From Sphingomonadaceae bacterium (GTDB taxonomy: Bacteria; Pseudomonadota; Alphaproteobacteria; Sphingomonadales; Sphingomonadaceae), in the NCBI GenBank assembly GCA_947442095.1, contig CANEVG010000028.1:1-16264 (forward strand): DNA of 16,264 nucleotides, given 5' to 3'. The notes under the pieces were generated by a model. That model saw only the letters and a program-made list of their open reading frames with translations. It was not told where the DNA came from and ran no database searches. The translations under genes were made by a program, and so were the position numbers. Shown here one piece after another: positions 6,399-14,129 of this stretch (positions are counted from its first letter, which is position 1; every line of letters begins with the position of its first letter).

Positions 6399-9158
6399 AT
6401 GAAATCACGGTTTATGATGTCATGTGCCGTAGCGGCCGTGGCGCTGGGTTCGGGCGATCTCGCGTTGGCGCAGAACGCCGCTCCGCAGGCTGCAGACGCT
6501 CCCGCTCCTGCGTCGGACGAAATCATCGTGACTGCGCAGCGCCGCGATCAAAGCATCCAGGACGTGCCGCTTACAATCCAGGCCTTCTCGGGCAACACGC
6601 TGAGCAAGCTGAACGTCGCCACGTTCAACGAATTCATCAAGTACACCCCGAACGTCACCTTCGGCAACAACGGCCCGGGCAACGGCGCGATCTTCATGCG
6701 CGGCCTTTCCGCAGGCTTTGCCGGCCAGCAGTCGTCGGCCACGATCAGCGGGTTCCCGAACGTCGCTCTCTACCTCGATGATCAGTCGATGCAGTTCCCG
6801 GCCCGCAACGCTGACGTCTATGTCGCCGACATTGAGCGCATCGAAGTGCTCGAAGGTCCGCAGGGCACGCTGTTCGGCGGCGGCGCACAGGCCGGTGTGG
6901 TGCGCTACATCACCAACAAGCCCAAGATCGACAAGTTCGAAGCCGCGATCGAGGGCAGCTTCGGTGGCACGGCAGGCGGCGCAGTCAACGGCGCTTTCAA
7001 CGCCATGGTCAACCTGCCTATCATTGCCGACAAACTCGCGATCCGCGCGGTCGTCTATGCCGATCATCGCGGCGGTTATATCGACAACAAATTGTCCACC
7101 TTCACGCGCGAGCCGACGGACCTTGGTTCGTACTATCTCGCCTTCGGGAACAACGGCAATCGGCTCACGCCGGGCCAGCAGAGCCGCGAAGGCAACTATG
7201 ACAACGCTTCGCTGGTCGAGGACAACTTCAACCCGGTCGATTACGCCGGTGGCCGCGTTGCGCTGAAGTGGGAAGTTTCCCCGGACTGGGATATCCTGGT
7301 GAGCCAGGCCTACCAGAGCCTCAACACCAAGGGCACGTTCGCGGTCCAGACCTACACGTATGACTATCAGCCGCTGACAGGCCTGTCGTCGACGCTGTTC
7401 TCGCCGCAGTTCACCAAGGACGAATACTACAACACTGCGTGGTCAGTGAACGGCAAGATCGGCGATTTCAAACTGATCTACACGGGTGCCTATTTGCGAC
7501 GTAACATCCAGCAGCAGGGTGACTACACCAACTACGCCCGTGCGACCTACGGCATCTTCTATCAGTGCACCGGCGGCGCGAACTATTACTGGAATGTCGG
7601 CGCGTCGCCTTATTGCTACGAGCCCAACAGCTACTGGCTCGACAAGGTCAAGAACACGCACGAGACCCACGAATTCCGGATCTCCACGCCGGACAGCGGG
7701 CGCATTCGTGCCATCGTCGGCGGGTTCTACGAATCGTTCGCGATCGAAGACAACATGGACTGGCACTACAAGACCATACCGAGCTGCAATCCCTCGCTCA
7801 CGGCAGCGCAGATTCAGGCTGCAGGTACGGTCTGCATGGGTCTTGTTGCGCCCAATCCCAACGCGACGCTCAACGTCGCAGGGCCTCGCGGCTCGCGGGT
7901 CGCCTTCGGCCAGGACATCCAACGCGGCTTCAAGCAGTATGCAGGCTTCGGCTCGGTAGATTTCGACATCCTGGACAACCTGACGATCACCGCTGGCACC
8001 CGCTATTACCATTACGACAACTACCAGCGCGGTTCGGTCTATTCCTCGTTCAACGGTGGCTGCTACCAGGTCCCGGTCTGCGCTACGGGGTCGAACCTCG
8101 ATGCGCTGGGTCTGAAGTCGAGCTACAGCGGGTTCCGCAGCAAGGGTACGATCACCTGGAAGCCCAAGGACGGCACGCTCGCTTATTTCACGTTTAGCCA
8201 GGGTTTCCGTCCGGGTGCCTTCAACCGCGGGCCTTCGAATCGCGTGCAGGATCCCAAGCTGCCGTTCATCGGTGCTGATGGCAAAGGCAGTGTGACCAAC
8301 ACCGGCAACGGCCGGAACTTCCAGCTGTTCGTTCCTGCAGCTTATAAGCCGGACAACCTCACAAACTGGGAAATCGGTCTGAAGACCGACCTGTTTGATC
8401 GCAAGGTAACGCTCAACCTGTCAGCCTACTACATGGAGTGGAAGGACACCCAGGTCGGCTTCTTCAATCCGGCTGCAGGCTTCGGCAACACTGCGTTCGG
8501 CACAAATGGCCCGACCTACGAAATCAAGGGCATCGAAGCGCAGCTGACCATTCGTCCGATGGACGGGCTTACGATCAACAGCTCGGGTACCTACAACAAC
8601 AGCAAGCAGGCCAATGCGCCTTGCTTCATTGCCAATAACCCGACCGCTTCGGGCTTCGGTGAATGCATCACCGAAACCTTTGCCGGCGCATACGATGCCA
8701 ATGGCGTGCCGCTGACCCGCCCAGTCCAGAGCCCGTTCGGCAATGTGGGCGGCATCACGCCGTTCAGCCCGAAGTTCCAGGGCAACATCCGCGCTCGCTA
8801 CGAATGGGCCGGCAAGGGTGACATGAACTGGTTCATCGCAGGCGGCGTGAACTACACCAGCTCGATGTTCAACCAGCCGGCGACCTATCCGTCGGGCGAT
8901 GTACCGGGCAACGGCAACGTGCTTGGCCCGAACGGCATCATCGTTCCGGCCACGACGGTGTTGCGCTACAAGATGAACGGCTATGCCCTTGCTGATTTCC
9001 AGATGGGCTTCACGCGTGACAACGTGACCGTGACGATCTTCGGTGACAACATCTTCAACAGCAAGGCGTCGACCTTCACGAACTCGGCGCAATACATCAA
9101 GACCTCGACCATCGTGCGTCCGCTCACGTATGGCATCAAGATCGGCGTCCGGATGTAA
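6399..9158 (+). CDS. TonB-dependent outer membrane receptor
   Basis: This 919-residue protein is an outer-membrane beta-barrel with a plug, which imports large or scarce substrates using TonB energy. The start at ATG 6399 follows a GGGGG stretch and gives a classic signal peptide (MKSRFMMSCAVAAVALGSG..., cleavage likely after LALA near residue 24); ATG 6387 would add four residues. The TonB box DEIIVTAQR is at 40-48. The plug follows, with DVPLTIQAFSG, FIKYTPNV, FMRGLS, IERIEVLEGPQGTLFGGG and VVRYITNKP. The C terminus TYGIKIGVRM ends in the barrel-type aromatic/hydrophobic pattern. Four cysteine pairs (C390/C406, C463/C479, C555/C561, C742/C756) probably lie in extracellular loops. It resembles the large sphingomonad receptor family found in catabolic loci rather than siderophore receptors, but the substrate cannot be read off. 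It faces the Rieske operon across a shared promoter region and leads the plus-strand gene group. Confidence 0.95.
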   Translation: MKSRFMMSCAVAAVALGSGDLALAQNAAPQAADAPAPASDEIIVTAQRRDQSIQDVPLTIQAFSGNTLSKLNVATFNEFIKYTPNVTFGNNGPGNGAIFMRGLSAGFAGQQSSATISGFPNVALYLDDQSMQFPARNADVYVADIERIEVLEGPQGTLFGGGAQAGVVRYITNKPKIDKFEAAIEGSFGGTAGGAVNGAFNAMVNLPIIADKLAIRAVVYADHRGGYIDNKLSTFTREPTDLGSYYLAFGNNGNRLTPGQQSREGNYDNASLVEDNFNPVDYAGGRVALKWEVSPDWDILVSQAYQSLNTKGTFAVQTYTYDYQPLTGLSSTLFSPQFTKDEYYNTAWSVNGKIGDFKLIYTGAYLRRNIQQQGDYTNYARATYGIFYQCTGGANYYWNVGASPYCYEPNSYWLDKVKNTHETHEFRISTPDSGRIRAIVGGFYESFAIEDNMDWHYKTIPSCNPSLTAAQIQAAGTVCMGLVAPNPNATLNVAGPRGSRVAFGQDIQRGFKQYAGFGSVDFDILDNLTITAGTRYYHYDNYQRGSVYSSFNGGCYQVPVCATGSNLDALGLKSSYSGFRSKGTITWKPKDGTLAYFTFSQGFRPGAFNRGPSNRVQDPKLPFIGADGKGSVTNTGNGRNFQLFVPAAYKPDNLTNWEIGLKTDLFDRKVTLNLSAYYMEWKDTQVGFFNPAAGFGNTAFGTNGPTYEIKGIEAQLTIRPMDGLTINSSGTYNNSKQANAPCFIANNPTASGFGECITETFAGAYDANGVPLTRPVQSPFGNVGGITPFSPKFQGNIRARYEWAGKGDMNWFIAGGVNYTSSMFNQPATYPSGDVPGNGNVLGPNGIIVPATTVLRYKMNGYALADFQMGFTRDNVTVTIFGDNIFNSKASTFTNSAQYIKTSTIVRPLTYGIKIGVRM

Positions 9159-9178
9159 TCGGAGGCTTATGGCTGAAC

Positions 9179-9211
9179 AGAAGGGGCGGTGCTCGGTGTG
9201 CCGCTCCTTCT
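9179..9211 (+). terminator. Hairpin downstream of the receptor gene
   Basis: AGAAGGGGCGG (9179-9189) pairs with CCGCTCCTTCT (9201-9211) over 11 base pairs including one G-U, with an 11-base loop. It begins 21 bases after the receptor stop codon. No T-run follows, so it may be a weak terminator or a 3'-end mRNA stabiliser that sets the receptor transcript apart from the downstream genes. Confidence 0.45.
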
Positions 9212-9222
9212 GACAGCCTCAT

Positions 9223-9245
9223 TGATTTGATGAGCTGATTTGATG
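9223..9245. repeat. Short tandem repeat TGATTTGATG
   Basis: TGATTTGATG occurs at 9223-9232 and again at 9236-9245, a period of 13 bases, with a related CATTGATT just after. It sits between the hairpin and the start of the sulfotransferase gene. The function is unknown; a binding site or a duplication remnant are both possible. Confidence 0.4.
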
Positions 9246-9278
9246 GGCGCATTGATTAGGCACGCGGCATTTGCCGAC

Positions 9279-9285
9279 AGGAAAG
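9279..9285 (+). promoter_or_regulatory. Ribosome binding site deciding the sulfotransferase start
   Basis: AGGAAAG lies 6 bases before ATG 9292. It supports this start over the in-frame TTG at 9271, which lies upstream of the site. Confidence 0.6.
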
Positions 9286-9291
9286 TGCGGT

Positions 9292-11352
9292 ATGGCCACG
9301 CAGATCAATCTGCCTCAATCTGACAAGACCCAGCCTGCACCGCGTTTCGCCGCTTTGCTTGAAGCCGAGATCACGGCGCTTCATGCCCTGCAGGGCAGGG
9401 GTGATTATTCGTCCGCCTCAGCAGGCGCCAAGCGCTTGCTTTCAGACACTCCGGCCAACCGTGATCTGCTGCTGATCGAGGCGCATTCACTGCGCATGTT
9501 GAAGCACACCGATGCGGCCTTGGCGGCGCTGGAACGGCTCGCGGCGCACCATCCCGATTTCAGCCAGATGTTTCTTGAACGCGGGCTTTGCCATGTCGCA
9601 AAGCGCGATGCGCCTGCCGCGATCGCTGACCTGCGCAGTGCCGTAACGATCAATCCCGCCCTCGCCATGGGGTGGCGCATGCTCGACGGGCTCTACCGCA
9701 TGACTGGCGATACGGCGAGCGCCGCCATTGCCGAGCGCCATGTCGCCCACCTTACCAGCCTGCCGCCGCCCATCGTCCACGCCAAAGTGCTCTTCGGTGA
9801 TGGCGAGATCGATGCTGCCGAAACGCTGATCCGCCGTTTCCTGCTGGAGACAGGCGATCACCCTGAAGCGATGCGCCTGCTCGGCCAGATCGGGCAGATG
9901 CGCAATGTTCTCGATGATGCCGAGACGCTCTATGCTGGCGTGCTGGCGATGGTACCCGATCATCATGAGGCGCGGCATGAATATGTGCAGGTGCTGATCG
10001 CCAGGCACAAGTTCCCGCAAGCGCGTGAGGCGCTGGAGCCGCTGCTCAAGCTTGACCCGGAGAACCATGCGCACCGCACGCAGGCCGCAACCATCCAAGT
10101 CGGGCTCGGCGATTTTCAAGGGGTGATCCCGGCCTATCGGGCGATGATCACCGAAATTTCCGGCGAAACCCTCGAAGCGCGCGTGCGCCGCGCCGATCTC
10201 AAGCTCTGGCTCGGCCACGCGCTCAAGACCGAAGGCCTGACCGCCGAAGCTATTGACGCGTATATGGACGCCACCGCAGACCGCCCCGATTTCGGCGACG
10301 CATGGTGGAGCCTCGCCAACCTGAAGACCTACCAGTTTTCGCCCGAATCCATTGCGGTGATGCGCGAGAGGCTTGACCATCCCGCGACCGCCGAAGTGGA
10401 CCGTATCCACATCGCCTTTGCGCTCGGCAAGGCACTCGAAGATCAGGGCGACTTTGCCGGATCGTGGACTGCCTATGAGCGCGGAAACACAATGCACCGC
10501 GTCAGCAACGGCTACATCCCGACCGTGTTCGAAACCAACACCCGTGAGCAGAAGCGCGTGTGCACAGCGGCGTTCTTCGCCGAGCGCGCTGGATGGGGCC
10601 TTGATGATGCCTCGCCGATCTTCGTGCTCGGTCTGCCGCGCGCGGGCTCCACGCTGCTCGAGCAGATCCTTGCCTCGCACAGCATGGTCGAAGGCACCCA
10701 GGAATTGCCCGATATCCAGCGGATCGTGCATGAGTTGCAGGGCCGCGAGCTGGATTTCGACAATCCGCGCTATCCCGGTGTGCTGCCCGATCTGAATGCC
10801 GCTGAGATCCGGTGCTTCGCCGAGCAGTATATCGCCGATACCATGCCCCACCGGGTGATGGGCCGCCCCTATTTCATCGACAAGATGCCGAACAATTTCC
10901 GGCATGTCGGCCTCATTCACCTGATCCTACCCAATGCGAGGATCATCGACGCGCGGCGCGAGCCGATGGCCTGCTGCTTCAGCAACTACAAGCAGCTCTT
11001 CGCGCAGGGGCAGGAATTCACCTACGGGATTGAAGATATCGCCCGCTATTACCGCACTTATGTCGAGCTGATGGACCACTGGGATGCAGTGCTGCCTGGC
11101 CGGGTGCTGCGCGTGCAGCACGAAGATGTGGTAGACGATCTCGAGGGCAGCGTGCGCCGCATTCTGGATTACTGCGGCCTGCCGTTCGAGGCGGCTTGCG
11201 TGGAGTTCCACAAAACAAAGCGCAGCGTGCGCACGCCGAGCTCCGAACAGGTCCGCCAGCCGATTTTCCGCGACGGGCTGGACCAATGGAAGAAATTCGA
11301 ACCCTGGCTAGGGCCGCTGCGCGCAGCGCTCGGGCCAGAACTCGCCGCATGA
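9292..11352 (+). CDS. Tetratricopeptide-repeat sulfotransferase
   Basis: This 686-residue protein has two parts. Residues about 15-400 form an alpha-helical array of TPR-like repeats (ALAALERLAAHHPDF, AIADLRSAVTINPAL, AREALEPLLKLDPEN, AIDAYMDATADRPDF). Residues about 440-680 form a sulfotransferase domain: IFVLGLPRAGSTLLEQIL at 443-460 is the 5'-phosphosulfate loop that binds PAPS, and RREPMACCFSNYKQ near 555-568 is the 3'-phosphate site with R556 and S564 in the usual Arg-x7-Ser spacing. The family resembles tyrosylprotein-type sulfotransferases and would move sulfate from PAPS to a hydroxyl on a protein or small molecule. No signal peptide is seen, so it is probably cytoplasmic. ATG 9292 is preceded by AGGAAAG. 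It lies 133 bases after the receptor and 31 bases before the MFS gene. I recall the receptor/TPR-sulfotransferase pairing from other sphingomonads, but its role is not known to me. Confidence 0.88.
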   Translation: MATQINLPQSDKTQPAPRFAALLEAEITALHALQGRGDYSSASAGAKRLLSDTPANRDLLLIEAHSLRMLKHTDAALAALERLAAHHPDFSQMFLERGLCHVAKRDAPAAIADLRSAVTINPALAMGWRMLDGLYRMTGDTASAAIAERHVAHLTSLPPPIVHAKVLFGDGEIDAAETLIRRFLLETGDHPEAMRLLGQIGQMRNVLDDAETLYAGVLAMVPDHHEARHEYVQVLIARHKFPQAREALEPLLKLDPENHAHRTQAATIQVGLGDFQGVIPAYRAMITEISGETLEARVRRADLKLWLGHALKTEGLTAEAIDAYMDATADRPDFGDAWWSLANLKTYQFSPESIAVMRERLDHPATAEVDRIHIAFALGKALEDQGDFAGSWTAYERGNTMHRVSNGYIPTVFETNTREQKRVCTAAFFAERAGWGLDDASPIFVLGLPRAGSTLLEQILASHSMVEGTQELPDIQRIVHELQGRELDFDNPRYPGVLPDLNAAEIRCFAEQYIADTMPHRVMGRPYFIDKMPNNFRHVGLIHLILPNARIIDARREPMACCFSNYKQLFAQGQEFTYGIEDIARYYRTYVELMDHWDAVLPGRVLRVQHEDVVDDLEGSVRRILDYCGLPFEAACVEFHKTKRSVRTPSSEQVRQPIFRDGLDQWKKFEPWLGPLRAALGPELAA

Positions 11353-11383
11353 CGACCAACCAGAACAGGGACAGGATCAGCCA

Positions 11384-12694
11384 ATGGCAGCCATAGGTGC
11401 AACAGCAGCCCCCGCCGGAGAGGAAAACGCCTCGTTCGCGCTGCGCTGGTACGTGCTGTTCATCATGATGCTGGCCTACACGATCAACATTGCGGACCGC
11501 TATGTGATGTCGACCGTGCTGGAGCAGATCCGGATCGATCTCAAGCTTAGCGATGGCGGCGTGGCGTTCCTCACGGGTGTGTCGCTGGCACTGTTCTATG
11601 TCGGCATGGGCATCCCGCTGTCGTGGATCGCGGACCGCTACAACCGGCGCAACTTGCTGGCGATCTCGATCACGCTGTGGTCGGTGATGACCACGCTGTG
11701 CGGGCTTTCGAAGGGCTATACCCAGTTGCTGCTCGCGCGCATGGGCGTGGGCGTGGGCGAAGCGGGCGGCACGCCCTCGTGCAACTCGATCATCTGCGAC
11801 TATTTTCCGGCACCGCGCCGCCCGATGGCGCTGACGATTTTCTGTCTCGGCGCGCCCATCGGCGCGTGGATCGGCGCGGACATGGCGGGCGCTGTCGCCA
11901 ATGCTTATGGCTGGCGCGCCGCGTTCCTGGTGCTTGGCATTCCCGGCATTCTCCTGGCCCTGGTGATCATGGCGACGATCCGCGAGCCCAAGCGCGGCTG
12001 CCTTGATGCCGTGACCAGCGACGAGACCCCGACGCTCATGGAAACGCTGCGCTTCTGCCTCAGCCAGCGGTCTGCGTTCCATGTCATGATGGGCAGCGGC
12101 GTCTCCGCGCTGTGGGGTTGGGGCCTGATGTGGTTCATCCCCACCTTCCTGCAGCGGACTTACAGCATGGATGTCGGCTCGGCAGGCGCGATTGTCGGGC
12201 CGATCCACCTTGTCATGGGCATCGGCGCCTCGCTGCTGACGGCGTGGCTGCTCGGCCGCCCCTCGTTCACCGATCCGCGCAAAATCGTGTATCTGCTGGG
12301 CGCAGTTACCGTGGTCGCCACGATCCCTTCGATCCTCGCGATCTACACGCACGACCTTTGGCTCGCGACGATCTCGCTGTGGCTGTTCATTCCGGGCATC
12401 TATTTCTACATCGGTCCCGCTTTCGCGCTCGGGCAGAACCTCGCCCCCCCGAAAATGCGCGCAATGTTCAGCGCGATTGCTCTGCTTGTAGCCAATGTGT
12501 TCAATCTCATCGTTGCTCCGCAGGGCGTGGGCTGGCTGAGCGACTGGTTTGCAGGCCCCGCCGGCCCCGACGCCGCTTCGCTGCGTTCCGCATTGCTGAT
12601 CCTTGCGCCCACAGGATTCTGGGCAGCATTCCATTATTTCATGGCGGCCAAAACGATCGTCGAAGACCAGAAGCGAGCCATCGGTTATGTCTGA
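11384..12694 (+). CDS. MFS transporter, Spinster-like
   Basis: This 436-residue protein has about twelve hydrophobic segments and is an inner-membrane permease of the major facilitator superfamily. Residues 21-45 form the first helix with the INIADRYVM motif (D38, R39). The loop between helices 2 and 3 has the MFS motif A variant GIPLSWIADRYNRR at 76-89. GVGVGEAGGTPS follows in helix 4, typical of Spinster-like members. AGGATCA lies just before ATG 11384. It follows the sulfotransferase by 31 bases and overlaps the aldehyde dehydrogenase start by 8 bases, so it is in the same operon. It probably carries the compound brought in by the receptor, or a degradation product of it, across the inner membrane. 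Direction and substrate are inferred only. Confidence 0.92.
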   Translation: MAAIGATAAPAGEENASFALRWYVLFIMMLAYTINIADRYVMSTVLEQIRIDLKLSDGGVAFLTGVSLALFYVGMGIPLSWIADRYNRRNLLAISITLWSVMTTLCGLSKGYTQLLLARMGVGVGEAGGTPSCNSIICDYFPAPRRPMALTIFCLGAPIGAWIGADMAGAVANAYGWRAAFLVLGIPGILLALVIMATIREPKRGCLDAVTSDETPTLMETLRFCLSQRSAFHVMMGSGVSALWGWGLMWFIPTFLQRTYSMDVGSAGAIVGPIHLVMGIGASLLTAWLLGRPSFTDPRKIVYLLGAVTVVATIPSILAIYTHDLWLATISLWLFIPGIYFYIGPAFALGQNLAPPKMRAMFSAIALLVANVFNLIVAPQGVGWLSDWFAGPAGPDAASLRSALLILAPTGFWAAFHYFMAAKTIVEDQKRAIGYV

Positions 12695-14129
12695 TTTGTC
12701 ACCCCTCCCCTCGTATATCAATGGCGCTTGGGCCATGCCCGCAACCTCGACTGCGGTGTTCGAGGCGATCAATCCTGCAACCGAGGAAGTCTGCGCGCAG
12801 GTGGCGCTATGCGGGCCAGACGATGTAGACCGCGCCATGCAGGCTGCACGCGCGGCGTTCGATGGATACAGCGCGCTTAGCCTCGAGGCGCGCATTGCCC
12901 TCACCGAAAAGCTGATCGCGGTGTTCGAGGCGCGCTATGACGAGATGGTTGCGGCCATCAGCACCGAGATGGGTGCGCCTTATGACCTGTCCTACAACGC
13001 GCAGGCCGAATGCGGCCCAGGCCATCTCAAGGAGACGGTCAAGGCGGCGCGGGAATTCACGTGGGAGCGCCCGATGGGCGAGCGCGGCATGCTGGTCCAC
13101 GAGGCGGTGGGCGTCTGCGCACTGATCACGCCGTGGAACTGGCCGATTAACCAGCTCGCGGCCAAGATCGGCCCTGCGCTCGTTGCAGGCTGCACCATGG
13201 TCTTGAAGCCGAGCGAGATCGCGCCGCTTTCGGCGCAGCTCTTCGCCGAGTTCATCCATGAAGCAGGCTTCCCGGCCGGCGTGTTCAACATGGTCCACGG
13301 CACGGGTACCGGCATTGGCGACGCGCTGACCAGCCATCCGCTGGCCGACATGGTCTCATTCACCGGTTCGACCCGCGCGGGCATTCAGGTCGCGAAGTCC
13401 GCTGCCGACACGGTAAAGCGCGTCAGCCAAGAACTCGGCGGCAAATCGGCCAACATCGTGTTCGCCGATGCGGGGCTGGAAGGTGCCGTGAAGCGCGGGG
13501 TTCGGCATTGCTTCGGCAACTCCGGCCAATCGTGCAATGCCCCGACCCGCATGCTAGTCGAGGCTTCCGTTTATGAGGAAGCGGTTGCCATCGCCAAATC
13601 GGCTGCCGAGGCCGTGAAGCTTGGCGATCCGATGGAGCGCGGGTCGCATATCGGACCGGTGGTCACCAAAACGCACTACGAGAAGATCCAGCGCCTGATC
13701 CAGGCCGGTATCGACGAAGGCGCGCGCCTCGTGACCGGCGGGACCGGCCGCGCCGACGGGTTCGAGCGCGGCTACTATGTCAAGCCCACCGTGTTCGCCG
13801 ATGTCGACAACGGCATGACCGTGGCGCAGGAGGAAATCTTTGGCCCCGTGCTGGTGATGATCCCGTTCAAAGACGAGGCAGACGCGGTCGCCATCGCAAA
13901 CGATACGCCGTACGGTCTTGCCGGCTATATCCAGAGCGGTGACCAAGAGCGCGCACGCCGCGTCGCGCGGCAGGTTCGCGCGGGCAGCGTCTATCTCAAT
14001 GGCGCAGGTCAGGACTATTGCTCGCCATTTGGCGGCTTCAAGCAATCGGGCAATGGCCGCGAATGGGGCGAGTTCGGCCTTCACGATTATCTTGAGATCA
14101 AAGTGGTCAACGGCTTCGTGCCCGCATGA
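12687..14129 (+). CDS. NAD(P)-dependent aldehyde dehydrogenase
   Basis: This 480-residue protein is a full-length member of the ALDH superfamily, oxidising an aldehyde to its carboxylic acid in the cytoplasm. The catalytic set is complete: TPWNWP with N151, LKPSE with K174 (cofactor), SQELGGKSA with the general base E249, GNSGQSCNAPTR with nucleophile C283, and QEEIFGPV with E383. FTGSTRAG at 225-232 is the nucleotide-binding turn. ATG 12687 overlaps the MFS end by 8 bases; an earlier in-frame ATG at 12603 would add 28 residues that do not resemble the family. The gene ends in an ATGA overlap with the next one. With the GMC oxidoreductase downstream it forms an alcohol-to-aldehyde-to-acid pair, as BetA and BetB do for choline, but the GQSCNAPTR box differs from what I recall of BetB, so betaine aldehyde is not assured as substrate. 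Confidence 0.93.
   Translation: MSDLSPLPSYINGAWAMPATSTAVFEAINPATEEVCAQVALCGPDDVDRAMQAARAAFDGYSALSLEARIALTEKLIAVFEARYDEMVAAISTEMGAPYDLSYNAQAECGPGHLKETVKAAREFTWERPMGERGMLVHEAVGVCALITPWNWPINQLAAKIGPALVAGCTMVLKPSEIAPLSAQLFAEFIHEAGFPAGVFNMVHGTGTGIGDALTSHPLADMVSFTGSTRAGIQVAKSAADTVKRVSQELGGKSANIVFADAGLEGAVKRGVRHCFGNSGQSCNAPTRMLVEASVYEEAVAIAKSAAEAVKLGDPMERGSHIGPVVTKTHYEKIQRLIQAGIDEGARLVTGGTGRADGFERGYYVKPTVFADVDNGMTVAQEEIFGPVLVMIPFKDEADAVAIANDTPYGLAGYIQSGDQERARRVARQVRAGSVYLNGAGQDYCSPFGGFKQSGNGREWGEFGLHDYLEIKVVNGFVPA

Noticed and set aside
9487..10920. Open frame of 477 codons on the minus strand opposite the sulfotransferase
   Set aside because: No recognisable motif, and the plus strand carries clear TPR and PAPS-binding sequence over the same stretch.
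12603..12686. N-terminal extension of the aldehyde dehydrogenase by 28 residues
   Set aside because: It lies inside the last MFS codons and does not resemble ALDH N termini, whereas ATG 12687 gives the normal family length.
11018..12904. Open frame of 628 codons on the minus strand across the sulfotransferase, MFS and ALDH genes
   Set aside because: Its translation is rich in Arg, His and Gln without any domain pattern, and it lies opposite three well-supported plus-strand genes. It is a product of GC-rich codon bias.
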